Source: Mesorhizobium sp. B2-1-8 (GTDB lineage: Bacteria > Pseudomonadota > Alphaproteobacteria > Rhizobiales > Rhizobiaceae). From it: DNA of 64,000 nt. A program made the translations under genes and the position numbers. Below, piece after piece: positions 38,390-47,743 of this stretch (position 1 is the first letter of the stretch; every line of letters starts with the position of its first letter). Where the stretch lies: the NCBI RefSeq assembly GCF_006442545.2, contig NZ_CP083952.1, positions 4,069,501 through 4,133,500 of the forward strand, read 5' to 3'. Below the pieces are notes generated by a model. The model made no database searches. It had not been told where the DNA came from and saw nothing but the letters and a program-made list of their open reading frames with translations.

Positions 38390-39516
38390 TGCGCCTCGAA
38401 CTCGTCAAACGCCCGCAGCGCTCGGCGCTGTTTTCGATGCTGTCGCCGTTCATCGCCTTCGCGCTGACCATCATCGCCGGAGCCATTATGTTCGCGCTGC
38501 TCGGCGTCAACCCACTCAACGCATTCAAGATCTATTTCATCGAGCCGATCAGCCAGGTCTGGCAGTTGCATGAGCTGGCAATCAAGGCCGCACCGCTGAT
38601 CCTGATCGCTGTCGGCCTGTCTGTCTGCTACAAGGCCAACATCTGGAACATCGGCGCCGAGGGCCAGTTCATCTTCGGTGCCATCTTCGGCTCCATCATT
38701 CCGGTGCTGTTTCCGCAATTCGAAGGCCCGCTGGTGCTGCCGCTGATGCTTCTGCTCGGCATGGTCGGCGGTGCGGCCTACGCGGCGATCCCCGCCTTGC
38801 TGAAGACCCGGTTCTCCACCAACGAAATCCTGACCAGCCTGATGCTGGTCTACGTCGCGCAGCTGTTCCTCGACTGGCTGGTGCGCGGTCCCTGGCGCGA
38901 TCCGCAGGGACACGGCTTTCCGCAGACGATCCAGTTCGGCGACTCGGCCGTGCTGCCAGAGCTGATGCCGGATGCCGGGCGCGCCAATTGGGGCTTCGTC
39001 TTCGCCCTGGTTGCGGCGGTGCTGATCTGGATCCTGATGGGCCGCATGCTCAAGGGTTTCGAGGTCCGCGTGCTGGGTTCCAGCCCGAGGGCAGGGCGGT
39101 TCGCCGGCTTCGGCCTCAACCGCATGGTGTTCTTCGCCTTCCTGCTGTCTGGAGCACTCGCCGGCCTTGCCGGTATCTCGGAGGTTTCCGGCGCGATCGG
39201 GCAACTGCAGCCCGTGATTTCGCCCGGCTATGGCTTCACCGCCATCATCGTGGCCTTCCTCGGCCGCCTCAATCCGCTCGGCATCGTCGCCGCGGGCCTG
39301 GTGCTGGCGCTGACCTATCTCGGCGGCGAGGCGGTGCAAAGCGCGCTCGGCATTTCCGACAAGGTGGCGAGAGTGTTCCAGGGGATGCTGCTGTTCTTCG
39401 TGCTCGGCTGCGACACGCTCATTCATTACCGCATCCGCTTGATCGGCCTGGCGCTGACGAAACAGGAAGCCCCCGCCAAGCTCGAGGCCGCACCAAAGTT
39501 GAAGGAAGCCCGCTGA
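38386..39516 (+). CDS. BMP-type ABC transporter permease 1
   Basis: The product has 376 residues with about ten hydrophobic segments, in the branched-chain/ribose permease family (YufP type). The YKANIWNIGAEGQFIFGAIF segment near 85-104 is the signature of this subgroup. The 4-base overlap upstream (atgatg) and 1-base overlap downstream tie it to the ATPase and second permease. It forms half of the inner-membrane channel of the importer. Confidence 0.93.
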
Positions 39517-40436
39517 TGGACATCACGGTCAACATCCTCCTGACCATCGCAACTGCGGCGACGCCGCTCTTGATCGCGGCGATCGGCGAACTGGTGGTCG
39601 AACGCTCCGGCGTGCTCAATCTTGGTGTCGAAGGCATGATGGTCATGGGCGCCGTCGGCGGCTTCGGAGCCGGTTACCTGACCGGATCGCCCTGGATCGG
39701 CCTCCTGGCGGCAATCGTCGTGGGAGCGCTTTTCTCCCTGCTGTTTGCCGTCATGACGCTGTCGCTGGCCACCAACCAGGTGGCGACCGGCCTGTCACTG
39801 ACGCTGCTCGGCCTCGGCCTCTCCGGCATGATGGGAACGCGTTTCGTCGGCCAGCCCGGCGTCAGGTTGCCCAATCTCGACATTCCCGGCCTCAGCTCGA
39901 TTCCGGTCGTGGGTAGGCTGCTGTTTGGCCAGGACCCTGTATTCTACATTTCGATCGCGCTGACGGCTGCGGTAATGTGGTTCCTGTTCAAGACGCGTAC
40001 CGGGCTGACGCTGCGTTCGATCGGCGACAGCCACACATCGGCGCATGCGCTCGGCATCAAGGTCATCCGCTACCGCTACCTCGCGGTCATCTTCGGCGGC
40101 GCCTGCGCCGGTCTTGCCGGCGGGCATCTGTCGCTCGTCTATACGCCGCAATGGGTCGAGAACATGTCCGCTGGCCGCGGCTGGATCGCGCTGGCACTGG
40201 TGGTGTTCGCATCCTGGCGGCCGTGGCGGGTGCTGGCCGGCGCCTACATCTTCGGCGCGGTGTGGATCGGCCAGCTTCATGCACAGGCTTTTGGCATTCC
40301 GGTGCCCTCGCAGATGCTTTCTTCTCTGCCCTATCTGGCAACCGTCGTGGTTCTCGTTCTAATCTCGCGCAACAAGCGTCTGACGATGATGAACACGCCG
40401 GCCTCCCTGGGGCAGCCATTCGTTCCGGATCGTTGA
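39516..40436 (+). CDS. BMP-type ABC transporter permease 2
   Basis: The product has 306 residues with about eight to nine hydrophobic segments. The SGVLNLGVEGMMVMGAVGGF segment (29-48) is typical of YufQ-like permeases. The start shares its A with the stop of permease 1 (tgatg). Both permeases and the ATPase are encoded in one coupled run, followed by the binding protein. Confidence 0.93.
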   Translation: MDITVNILLTIATAATPLLIAAIGELVVERSGVLNLGVEGMMVMGAVGGFGAGYLTGSPWIGLLAAIVVGALFSLLFAVMTLSLATNQVATGLSLTLLGLGLSGMMGTRFVGQPGVRLPNLDIPGLSSIPVVGRLLFGQDPVFYISIALTAAVMWFLFKTRTGLTLRSIGDSHTSAHALGIKVIRYRYLAVIFGGACAGLAGGHLSLVYTPQWVENMSAGRGWIALALVVFASWRPWRVLAGAYIFGAVWIGQLHAQAFGIPVPSQMLSSLPYLATVVVLVLISRNKRLTMMNTPASLGQPFVPDR

Positions 40437-40487
40437 CAACAACAAAAAGACGGGAAGCTCCAAGGCTTAACACAGAGAGGTAACACA

Positions 40488-41555
40488 ATGAAAAAACTGC
40501 TTATTGCCCTGATGACAACGACAGCGGCCTTGTCGCTGGCGGCGTCCGCGGAGGCTGCCGACAAGTTGAAAGCCTGCTGGGTCTACACCGGCCCGATCGG
40601 CGATTTCGGCTATTCCTACCAGCACGACCAGGGCCGCCTCGAGGTCGAGAAAGCGCTCAGCGACAAGGTCGAAACCGCCTATCTGGAGAACGTCTCCGAA
40701 GGCCCCGACGCCGACCGTGCTTTCGAGCGTCTGGCGCGCGAAGGCTGCAAGATCATCTTCGGCACCTCGTTCGGTTTCATGGACGCCGAAGTGAAGGTCG
40801 CCAAGAAGTTTCCCAAGGTGATGTTCGAGCACGCCACCGGATACAAGACCGGGGACAATCTCGGCATCTACAATGCGCGCTTCTATGAAGGCCGCTACGT
40901 GCTCGGCCAGATCGCGGCCAAGGAATCGAAGTCCGGCGTCGCCGGCTACATCGTCTCCTTCCCGATCCCGGAAGTGGTGATGGGCATCAACTCCTTCATG
41001 CTCGGCGCACAGTCGATCAATCCGAACTTCAAGGCCAAGATCGTCTGGGTGAACTCGTGGTTCGATCCGGGCAAGGAAGCCGACGCCGCCAAGGCGCTGT
41101 TCGACCAGGGCGCCGACATCATCGTCCAGCACACCGACTCGACCGCTCCCCTGCAGGTGGCCGAAGAGCGCAAGCTGCACGGCTTCGGCCAGTCATCCGA
41201 CATGATCAAGTTCGCGCCGCACGCGCAGTTGACCTCGCTGACCGACGAGTGGGGTCCGTACTACATCAGCCGCGTGCAGGCAGCTATCGACGGCACCTGG
41301 AAGCCGGACAATGTCTGGCTCGGCATCAAGGACGGCGCGGTCAAGCTCGCGCCCTTCACCAACATGCCTGACGACGTGAAGGCGATGGCCGAAGCGACCG
41401 AAAAGAAGATCGCCGGCGGCTGGAACCCCTTCACCGGGCCGATCGCCAAGCAGGACGGCTCGGCATGGCTGAAGGACGGCGAGGTCGCCGACGACGGCAC
41501 GCTGCTCGGCATGAATTTCTACGTCAAGGGCGTCGACGACAAGCTGCCGCAGTAA
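40488..41555 (+). CDS. BMP family ABC transporter periplasmic binding protein
   Basis: The product has 355 residues with a signal peptide (about 1-24, ending AEA) and a BMP/Med domain: KACWVYTGPIGDFGYSYQHD, NVSEGPDADRAFERLA and GADIIVQHTDSTAP fit binding proteins for nucleosides or purines. No lipobox is seen, so it is a soluble periplasmic protein. It is the last gene of the importer operon, 51 bases after permease 2, with agaggt upstream of the ATG and a terminator after it. The ligand is inferred from family only. Confidence 0.93.
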   Translation: MKKLLIALMTTTAALSLAASAEAADKLKACWVYTGPIGDFGYSYQHDQGRLEVEKALSDKVETAYLENVSEGPDADRAFERLAREGCKIIFGTSFGFMDAEVKVAKKFPKVMFEHATGYKTGDNLGIYNARFYEGRYVLGQIAAKESKSGVAGYIVSFPIPEVVMGINSFMLGAQSINPNFKAKIVWVNSWFDPGKEADAAKALFDQGADIIVQHTDSTAPLQVAEERKLHGFGQSSDMIKFAPHAQLTSLTDEWGPYYISRVQAAIDGTWKPDNVWLGIKDGAVKLAPFTNMPDDVKAMAEATEKKIAGGWNPFTGPIAKQDGSAWLKDGEVADDGTLLGMNFYVKGVDDKLPQ

Positions 41556-41582
41556 GCGGCAGAGCACATTTCGATATGGAGA

Positions 41583-41604
41583 GGGCGCCGAGAGGCGCCC
41601 TTTT
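41583..41604 (+). terminator. Rho-independent terminator of the BMP transporter operon
   Basis: Perfect seven-base arms GGGCGCC/GGCGCCC with a GAGA loop are followed by TTTT. Confidence 0.9.
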
Positions 41605-41633
41605 CATTTGGATGGAGAACCTGACGGGAGGGC

Positions 41634-42947
41634 TCAGACAGCCGCGCCGTAGAGGTCGTAAGCGTCCGCACGCTCGATCTTGACGGTGACGATGTCGCCG
41701 GCGCGCATCGGGCGGCGCGACTGGATGTGGACCGAACCGTCGATCTCGGGCGCGTCGTATTTGGTACGGCCCTTTGCCGACATGCCATGCGCTTCGTCGA
41801 TCAGCACCGGCAGGCGCTTGCCGACCTTCCTGGCAAGCTGCGTCGCAGAAATCTTCTGCTGGCGCTGCATGAAGCGATGCCATCGCGCTTCCTTGATCTC
41901 CTGCGGCACCTGCTCCAGCCCAAGCTCGTTGGAGCGGGCGCCTCTGACCGGTTCGTATTTGAAGCAGCCAGCGCGATCGATTTTCGCTTCATCCAGCCAA
42001 TCGAGCAGCATCTCGAAATCGTCGTCCGTTTCGCCGGGGAAGCCGACGATGAAGGTCGAGCGGATGGCGAGATCCGGGCACACGTCGCGCCAGCCGCGAA
42101 TGCGCTCGAGCGTTTTTTCGCCGTGGGCGGGCCGGCGCATGTTCTTCAGCACCTGCGGCGAGGCATGCTGGAAGGGGATGTCCAGATAGGGAAGGATTTT
42201 TCCCTCGGCCATCAGCGGGATGACGTCGGCGACATGCGGGTAGGGATAGACATAATGCATGCGCACCCAGATGCCGAGCTTGCCCAGTTCCTCCGAGAGG
42301 TCGAGGAATTTCGCGCGCACTTCGCGGTCGCCGAACATGGACGTCTGGTACTTGATGTCGATGCCGTAGGCGCTGGTGTCCTGCGAGATGACGAGGAGTT
42401 CCTTGACGCCGGCCTTGGCCAGTTTTTCGGCTTCGCGCAGCACATCGGCAGCCGGCCGCGAGACGAGATCGCCACGAAGTGCCGGGATGATGCAGAAGGT
42501 GCAACGGTTGTTGCAGCCTTCCGAAATCTTCAAATAGGCATAGTGGCGCGGCGTCAGCTTAACGCCCTGCGGCGGCAGGAGGTCGATGTAGGGATCGTGC
42601 GAGGGAGGGGCAGCCTCATGGACGGCTGCCATCACGCTCTCATAGGCCTGCGGCCCGGTGATCGCCAGCACGTTGGGGTGCTTCTCGCGGATCACGTCCG
42701 GCTCGGCGCCCAGACAGCCGGTGACGATGACCCTGCCGTTTTCCGAAAGCGCGGAGCCGATGGCGTTGAGCGACTCGTCGCGGGCGGAATCAAGGAAACC
42801 ACAGGTGTTGACGACAACCAGATCGGCGCCGTCATGCTTGCGGGCGATCTCGTAGCCCTCGGCCCGCAAACGCGTGATGATGCGTTCGGAATCGACAAGG
42901 GCTTTGGGACATCCGAGACTGACGAAGCTGACGCGCGGGGCGGACAT
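41634..42947 (-). CDS. rimO: Ribosomal protein uS12 methylthiotransferase RimO
   Basis: The product has 437 residues. The N-terminal UPF0004 domain holds Fe-S ligands C13, C49 and C78. The radical-SAM cluster is C145, C149 and C152 (CNNRCTFC). A TRAM domain closes the C-terminus. The opening [16 protein letters not shown] distinguishes RimO from MiaB. It methylthiolates an aspartate of ribosomal protein S12. The start 42947 begins the conserved N-terminus; an open frame to 43070 does not look coding. Confidence 0.95.
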   Translation of the reverse strand: MSAPRVSFVSLGCPKALVDSERIITRLRAEGYEIARKHDGADLVVVNTCGFLDSARDESLNAIGSALSENGRVIVTGCLGAEPDVIREKHPNVLAITGPQAYESVMAAVHEAAPPSHDPYIDLLPPQGVKLTPRHYAYLKISEGCNNRCTFCIIPALRGDLVSRPAADVLREAEKLAKAGVKELLVISQDTSAYGIDIKYQTSMFGDREVRAKFLDLSEELGKLGIWVRMHYVYPYPHVADVIPLMAEGKILPYLDIPFQHASPQVLKNMRRPAHGEKTLERIRGWRDVCPDLAIRSTFIVGFPGETDDDFEMLLDWLDEAKIDRAGCFKYEPVRGARSNELGLEQVPQEIKEARWHRFMQRQQKISATQLARKVGKRLPVLIDEAHGMSAKGRTKYDAPEIDGSVHIQSRRPMRAGDIVTVKIERADAYDLYGAAV

Positions 42948-43105
42948 GGGCGATTTTCCAATGGACACGAACCGGAAACACCGATCCGGCCCGCAGTCTC
43001 GACATATAACGGTTTGCTTGGCTCCCGGCAGGAGCTCAATTCGGGCGGCGCAATAGCACGGCTTCCTCAATCAGGCAAACGGAGCACTAGGCCCAGGCCT
43101 GTGCG

Positions 43106-43792
43106 TCAGTGCCCGCCTGACCCGAACCATGGTGACAGGAAGGCGAAATGATCGGGGAATTGCTGCACGGCCCCATCAAGCAGCATCTTGACCGCGACAT
43201 AGAGGATGATGACCAGGCCGACATAGGCAATCCAGCGGTATTTGTGCAGCAGGCGCGCGACGAACGACGCCGCAAAGCCCATCAACGCGATCGACAGCGC
43301 CAGTCCGACAATCAGCACCGTCGGATGGTTCATGGCCGCGCCCGCCACGGCAAGGACATTGTCGAGCGACATCGAGACGTCGGCAATGACGATCTGCCAG
43401 GCGGCCTGTGAGAAGGTCTTGCGTGGCCCCTTGCCGGCAATGACCCCATCCTTGTCAAAATCGCCGTTCGACAGCGCTTCGGTGGCGTCGCGCTCGTCAT
43501 CGTGGCTGACACGTAATTCGCGCCACATCTTCCAGCAAACCCACAGCAAAAGCAGGCCACCACCGATAAGCAGCATGGGACCAATGGTCAGCAGCCATTG
43601 CGTGATCAGGGCGAAGAAAATTCGAAGAACGGTGGCAGCCGCGATGCCGACAAGAATGGCTCGCTTGCGTTGGCTGACCGGCAGGCCGGCCGCGGCGAGG
43701 CCGATGACGATGGCATTGTCGCCCGCAAGCGCAAGGTCGATGGCGATGACCTGAAGGAGAGCCGAAAAGCCCGCGGCGGTAAATATTTCCAT
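43106..43792 (-). CDS. TerC family membrane protein (YjbE type)
   Basis: The product has 228 residues with seven hydrophobic segments. The conserved acidic motifs within the membrane are IDLALAGDNAIVIGLA (18-33) and ADVSMSLDNVLAVAGA (about 132-147), as in TerC/YjbE-type proteins thought to export Mn2+ or other metals. A charged loop (DDERDATEALSNGDFDKDG) separates the halves. The ATG at 43792 starts directly at the first helix. It stands alone on the minus strand after rimO. Confidence 0.88.
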   Translation of the reverse strand: MEIFTAAGFSALLQVIAIDLALAGDNAIVIGLAAAGLPVSQRKRAILVGIAAATVLRIFFALITQWLLTIGPMLLIGGGLLLLWVCWKMWRELRVSHDDERDATEALSNGDFDKDGVIAGKGPRKTFSQAAWQIVIADVSMSLDNVLAVAGAAMNHPTVLIVGLALSIALMGFAASFVARLLHKYRWIAYVGLVIILYVAVKMLLDGAVQQFPDHFAFLSPWFGSGGH

Positions 43793-43976
43793 CGACCTGG
43801 AAGCCCTTCGTCGAGTGTTCGTCGGCGATCGTCCGAACGGGCCTAAAGGCATGGTCCGCTGGCGTCAAGTCGCAGCGCTGGACAACGCTGGAAAACCATT
43901 TTCGTGGCCTTGGATCTACAGAAGATTCTCAGCAACCGCCGGCGGCAAGCCAGTGCCGGCGCAAGCCTGCGAGAAA

Positions 43977-44366
43977 CTAATCGTAGAGATTGTACTTCGC
44001 CCAATCAGCTTCCGGAATCTCATCTCCGATCCGATAGCGGAGCTGGAGAACGTCCATATGGTCCGGTCCCGTCTGGCATTTGAATTTCAGCCGGTACCAC
44101 TGTCCCTTGCTGCGGAACGCCGCACCGGGGCTCCGGATGGCGTCGGCGCTCATCTCCGGCGTCGCGAAGGCGTATGCGACGACGCGGTCGGCCTTGAACT
44201 TGCGATCGTCGTGGGTGATCCGGTCCAGGATTTCGGCATCGCAACGCTGCTCGAGGCGGGTCTGCGGATCGAGTTTCATCAGCCCGGCGCGCAAAGCGTT
44301 GTCCATCGCACTGGCCGGAAAAGCCAGCGTCAGGGACGCAATTGCCATCATGCAGAGTGTCTTCAT
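43977..44366 (-). CDS. Secreted DUF930 protein
   Basis: The product has 129 residues with a signal peptide (1-20, ending ASA) and the DUF930 domain: LEQRCDAEILDRI, ADRVVAYAFATPEM and GQWYRLKFKCQTGPDHM. The family is nearly limited to Rhizobiales and has no known role; two cysteines may form a disulfide. Start 44366 is chosen because it opens the signal peptide. It is the last of three same-strand genes DUF2161, TfoX-C and DUF930. Confidence 0.85.
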   Translation of the reverse strand: MKTLCMMAIASLTLAFPASAMDNALRAGLMKLDPQTRLEQRCDAEILDRITHDDRKFKADRVVAYAFATPEMSADAIRSPGAAFRSKGQWYRLKFKCQTGPDHMDVLQLRYRIGDEIPEADWAKYNLYD

Positions 44367-44482
44367 GGGCGGGACAAGCAGCATGTTTTGTCTGAAAAAT
44401 CAACCAACAGGCCTCTCAGGTTTCCGTGTTCAGGCGGGTCGGCGCATTCAAAACCCCGTGTCGTGTTTCATCGTCGGACGAA

Positions 44483-44505
44483 TGCGGCCATCGGATCAGC
44501 GAGGC
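44483..44505 (+). repeat. Direct repeat copy 1 at the TfoX-C gene 3' end
   Basis: A 23-base sequence (tgcggccaNcggatcagcg then aggc) is repeated at 44878-44900 with one mismatch. This copy contains the stop codon of the TfoX-C gene. Confidence 0.75.
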
Positions 44506-44789
44506 GTGCGTATCGCCGTCCCCAAGACTTGGCCGGCGCCAACCTGTTGTCGGAGAAACGCCTTTATGTCCGGGTCGAGATTCCGCCAATCGCAATCGCA
44601 CAATGCAGCTTCCATCGCATAAAGCGCTAGGATCGTCACATGCCGGCCAAATCGAAACTTCAGGCGATGATAGGTTTCGACCGAGCCGAGATTGCGCAAA
44701 TCGTCGTCGGAGACAATGTCGATTTCCGCCAACATCCGCGCCGTCACCGGGCCAAGGTTTCGCATGTCCTGGACGCGCACCATCATCAT
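44496..44789 (-). CDS. Stand-alone TfoX C-terminal domain protein
   Basis: The product has 97 residues and consists only of the TfoX/Sxy C-terminal helix-hairpin-like domain: NLGPVTARMLAEIDIVSDDDL and LGSVETYHRLKFRF, then ALYAMEAALCDCDWRNL. Full TfoX proteins regulate competence and have an N-terminal domain missing here; the lone C-terminal form is common in bacteria and of unknown role. A strong gaggggagc precedes ATG 44789. The gene is bracketed by the 23-base direct repeats, and its stop lies inside one copy. Confidence 0.85.
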   Translation of the reverse strand: MMMVRVQDMRNLGPVTARMLAEIDIVSDDDLRNLGSVETYHRLKFRFGRHVTILALYAMEAALCDCDWRNLDPDIKAFLRQQVGAGQVLGTAIRTPR

Positions 44790-44852
44790 GCTCCCCTCGT
44801 TCGATCGGCAAATCCGGCTCAAACTGAGCGACGGCATGGAGCACGTTCGCGA

Positions 44853-45524
44853 TCATCCTGGCGAACTGTGCGAGGCCTGCGGCCAACGGATCAGCGAGGC
44901 ACGGCCGGCGTCGGTGAGATCGTAGACGCCGCGGTCGACGCGCGCGAACCAGCCATAGACATTGTGCAGCAGGATCTTTGGCGCAAGCGGCGTCAGCGCC
45001 TTCAGGTCGCGTGGGCGCTTGGGCCCGTCCGCCAACGCCGCGGCGCAGGCGAGGGCGCTTTGGCGGTAAGCGGTCATGATCGGATTGCGCGATCCGCCGC
45101 CCGCGACAGGATCGCCGCGACGGCGCCGATGTTCATCGACCAGACGCGAGCGGCGACGCGGATTCTTGCGCGGCGTAACGGTGACGGGGCTCAGGAGCAC
45201 CTCGACGCGGTCGTTCGCCGTCACACCAATCAGGCCGAAGCCGAGCCGGCGGCAAAGGTTGCGGAATCTGGCATCGCTTTCACGTCCCTTGCCCCGCGCC
45301 GACATGCGCGCGGCCAGCCACACTTCATCGCAAGCAGCCGCGCGGTCGACGCCTTGCAGAACCAGTTCGAGATTGAACTGCAGCTTCAGCTCGCAGATGA
45401 CGACGATCGGCGGCTCCCCCTCGCGCAGCGCGACGATGTCGCAGCCGCCGATTTCCCCTTTCACGACGAAGTCGAGGTTTTCGAGGAAACGCTTCACCGG
45501 CGCATAGAGTGAGGTCTCGTTCAT
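44853..45524 (-). CDS. DUF2161 PD-(D/E)XK-like protein with C-terminal helical domain
   Basis: The product has 223 residues. Residues 24-47 show a nuclease-like core with D29 (GGCDIVAL) and E45-x-K47 (VICELKLQF), the PD-(D/E)XK pattern of DUF2161, followed by a helix with Q57. A basic linker (about 118-140, RKNPRRRSR) leads to a C-terminal winged-helix-like part (about 150-210). The family is annotated as putative phosphodiesterase without experiments. The start 45524 is the first Met of the conserved NETSLYAPVKRFLE. The 3' end contains copy 2 of the direct repeat. Confidence 0.83.
   Translation of the reverse strand: MNETSLYAPVKRFLENLDFVVKGEIGGCDIVALREGEPPIVVICELKLQFNLELVLQGVDRAAACDEVWLAARMSARGKGRESDARFRNLCRRLGFGLIGVTANDRVEVLLSPVTVTPRKNPRRRSRLVDEHRRRRGDPVAGGGSRNPIMTAYRQSALACAAALADGPKRPRDLKALTPLAPKILLHNVYGWFARVDRGVYDLTDAGRASLIRWPQASHSSPG
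44878..44900 (+). repeat. Direct repeat copy 2 inside the DUF2161 gene 3' end
   Basis: This matches 44483-44505 in 22 of 23 bases, 395 bases apart, with the TfoX-C gene between. Here it encodes ASLIRWPQA on the minus strand. Confidence 0.75.
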
Positions 45525-45625
45525 ACCGCAAGGCTTAGCCGATTCGACGTGAAAAGCCTCGCAGGCGAGATGGCGTCCCGCGTGCCTGACCCAGAGCTGG
45601 GATTCCGGAAGCGGTGCGACAGGGC

Positions 45626-46432
45626 TCAAGGACGAATTTTTTTGAGGAAAGCCAATAGCACGCGGTTGAACCGGTCGGGACGCTGCAAGGGCGCGAAATG
45701 ACTGACGTCGGGCAGCATGACCAATTCCGATCCCAGTATGCTGCGGGCCAGATAGATCGCATGCTCGTCCTTGATAAACTCGTCATGCTCGCTTTGGACG
45801 ACCGCCACGGGCACGCCGATCTGTCCCAGTTCGGTGACGCCATAATTGGGTTCGCTCTTCATCATCAGGCCGACGGCGTTGACAAACGCGTCGAATTGAT
45901 CCGACGTGGCCGACAGCTCGGCATAGTCCTTTTTGTGCCGGCTGAAACACCGCTCGATGACCGGACTGGCCTCGAATTCCTTCGTGCCGCTGGGATCCAT
46001 ATTGCAGCCGAAGAAGAACACGCCCGCGATGCGATCGGCGGCCTTCATGCCAAGGATCAGGGCAACGCAGGCGCCATCGCTCCAACCCACTGCGACAGCC
46101 TTGTTCAAGTGCAGGCGATCCATCACCGCCAGGACATCCGAGGCCATCAGCTCGTATTTGTACGGCCGTTCGTCGCGCGTGCTGCGTCCATGGCCACGGC
46201 TGTCGATGGTGACGACCTGATAGCCGTGCTCGACCAATGTCGGGACCTGAAATCCCCAATTGCCGCTATGGCCAAGGCCGCCATGCAACAGGATCACGGG
46301 AAACCCCGTCCCAAACGTCGCGTACCAGATTTTTGCACCCTCGTGCTCAACCTGGCCTTCGTCCGCCGCGGCCGGCAAAGGAGCGGCGCCATGCGCTTCG
46401 AATTTCGTGAGATCGTCGTCGCGATAATCCAT
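45626..46432 (-). CDS. Alpha/beta hydrolase
   Basis: The product has 268 residues. It has the oxyanion HGG (50-52) in LLHGGLGHSGNW, SRGHGRST (78-85), the nucleophile elbow GWSDGA with S118, and a likely catalytic His in LPDVSHFAPL near 245. The layout resembles proline iminopeptidase-like and 3-oxoadipate lactonase-like hydrolases, but the substrate is unknown. The start 46432 is the first Met that gives normal spacing to the fold; upstream codons contain several cysteines and look non-coding. Confidence 0.87.
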   Translation of the reverse strand: MDYRDDDLTKFEAHGAAPLPAAADEGQVEHEGAKIWYATFGTGFPVILLHGGLGHSGNWGFQVPTLVEHGYQVVTIDSRGHGRSTRDERPYKYELMASDVLAVMDRLHLNKAVAVGWSDGACVALILGMKAADRIAGVFFFGCNMDPSGTKEFEASPVIERCFSRHKKDYAELSATSDQFDAFVNAVGLMMKSEPNYGVTELGQIGVPVAVVQSEHDEFIKDEHAIYLARSILGSELVMLPDVSHFAPLQRPDRFNRVLLAFLKKIRP

Positions 46433-46553
46433 GCCGAAAACAGCCTCGTGGCAAATTGCGCAGGACCTACATTTATCGCCGGCATCCGCCGAGACCAACC
46501 CGCGAGGGAATTTCTGCTGCCATCAGGCGACACGACAGGGGAGATTGTATTGC

Positions 46554-47486
46554 CTAACGGCCGATATTGACCGCACCTGTTGGCGCCCGATCCCCGCTGT
46601 TTCGCGCCGGCTGATTTTCGTCGAGCGCGCCGCCATTCGGCTCTGCCCGATTCGATCGTTTCCTGCGGCGCCGCAGCGGATAGCCGATCTGTCCGAAGTA
46701 GCTGGAGGGGACGGGATCATCGACGCCGTATTTCTCAGGCACTTTGTTGCCAGTCGCATTGTACGTGCCGAACACCACGTCGAGGAAGGGCAACTGTCCG
46801 GCGAAGTTCTTGTCGTAGGCTTCGCGCTGGTTGGCATGGTGCCAGCGATGGAACTGCGGGCCGGCGACGAGCCACTTCAAGGGACCGAACGGAATCCGCA
46901 AGTTCGAATGAACAAGCAGCGTGTGCCAGAAGTAGATGACGGAAAAGACGGCGATGGAGGCCTCGGAGAATCCGAGAAAGAAGATCGGTGTCAGCGAAAT
47001 TGCCTTCGTGACTATGGCGTCGACGGGATGAGAGTGGAATGCACCCAGCCAATCCAGTTCCTCAATGCCGTGATGGACTGCATGGAACTTCCAAAGCGCG
47101 GGGATTTCGTGAAACGCACGGTGTGCCCAGTAGACGCCTATATCGGTAATCAGGATGATTTCGGCGACCTGCAGCCAGAGGGGCTGGCCGCCGACCGCCT
47201 GCGTTACCGATTGCGGGACCAGCATTGCAGCGGCTTCGAGCGTGTTGGCCGCTATCAGGATTATTACCGCCTTTACGACGAGGCCGTTGAACAGCACATA
47301 GATCAGGTCGACACCCAGGCCCTTGCGCAGGATTTTTTGCGGTCGCTCGGCGAACAGATGCTCGAACGGAATGAAGATCAGCGCGCAGATCAACAGCCCC
47401 TTGATGCCAAAGATATCCATTCGACCGCTTATCGCCTTGCCTTTGGCCAGCGCCACCCGCGCTTCAGCTTCCGAACAGAACCACAT
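46554..47486 (-). CDS. Sterol desaturase/fatty acid hydroxylase family protein
   Basis: The product has 310 residues with four hydrophobic segments. The di-iron histidine boxes are present: HRAFH and HAVHH (about 121-137), HSHPVD, and FHRWHHA with a later Asn (about 210-225). The family hydroxylates or desaturates lipids such as sterols, carotenoids or hopanoid-related compounds at the membrane; the substrate is unknown here. The start 47486 has a strong aaaggag. The Arg-rich C-terminus after about 270 is not conserved. Confidence 0.88.
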   Translation of the reverse strand: MWFCSEAEARVALAKGKAISGRMDIFGIKGLLICALIFIPFEHLFAERPQKILRKGLGVDLIYVLFNGLVVKAVIILIAANTLEAAAMLVPQSVTQAVGGQPLWLQVAEIILITDIGVYWAHRAFHEIPALWKFHAVHHGIEELDWLGAFHSHPVDAIVTKAISLTPIFFLGFSEASIAVFSVIYFWHTLLVHSNLRIPFGPLKWLVAGPQFHRWHHANQREAYDKNFAGQLPFLDVVFGTYNATGNKVPEKYGVDDPVPSSYFGQIGYPLRRRRKRSNRAEPNGGALDENQPARNSGDRAPTGAVNIGR

Positions 47487-47529
47487 TTCTCCTTTCCAAA
47501 GGCTTGATGCCGCCCGCCTGTGTCGTGCT

Positions 47530-47667
47530 CCCGGCTTGCCCATGCACTCGCCGGTGTCACATCCATGTCGCAGCCTGGCGCTACTTGGTCGGCGCGCGCT
47601 TGTCGAACGCAGCGCAACGCGCGGCCTCCCAGGACTAACCCCTCCGGTCCCTGCCGGCGGGGTTTTT
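47530..47667 (+). ncRNA. Candidate small RNA with anti-Shine-Dalgarno-like loop
   Basis: A strong terminator at 47637-47667 on the plus strand has no gene in front of it; the nearest plus-strand gene upstream ends 6 kb away. Just before it lie a GC-rich hairpin (47593-47623) and an unpaired CCTCCC at 47625-47630, complementary to Shine-Dalgarno sequences. Hairpin, CCUCCC linker and terminator is the layout of several alphaproteobacterial trans-acting sRNAs. The 5' end is a guess and no family match is claimed. Confidence 0.4.
47637..47667 (+). terminator. Rho-independent terminator without an upstream gene
   Basis: Arms AACCCC-t-CCGG and CCGG-c-GGGGTT enclose a six-base loop and are followed by TTT. 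It most likely ends the candidate small RNA. Confidence 0.78.
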
Positions 47668-47743
47668 CATTTCCAGAACCATATTGCCGGTCGCGAGTTG
47701 TCCTTGCTATTGTGCCAATGCGGTCAGCACAGGGACGCCCATC

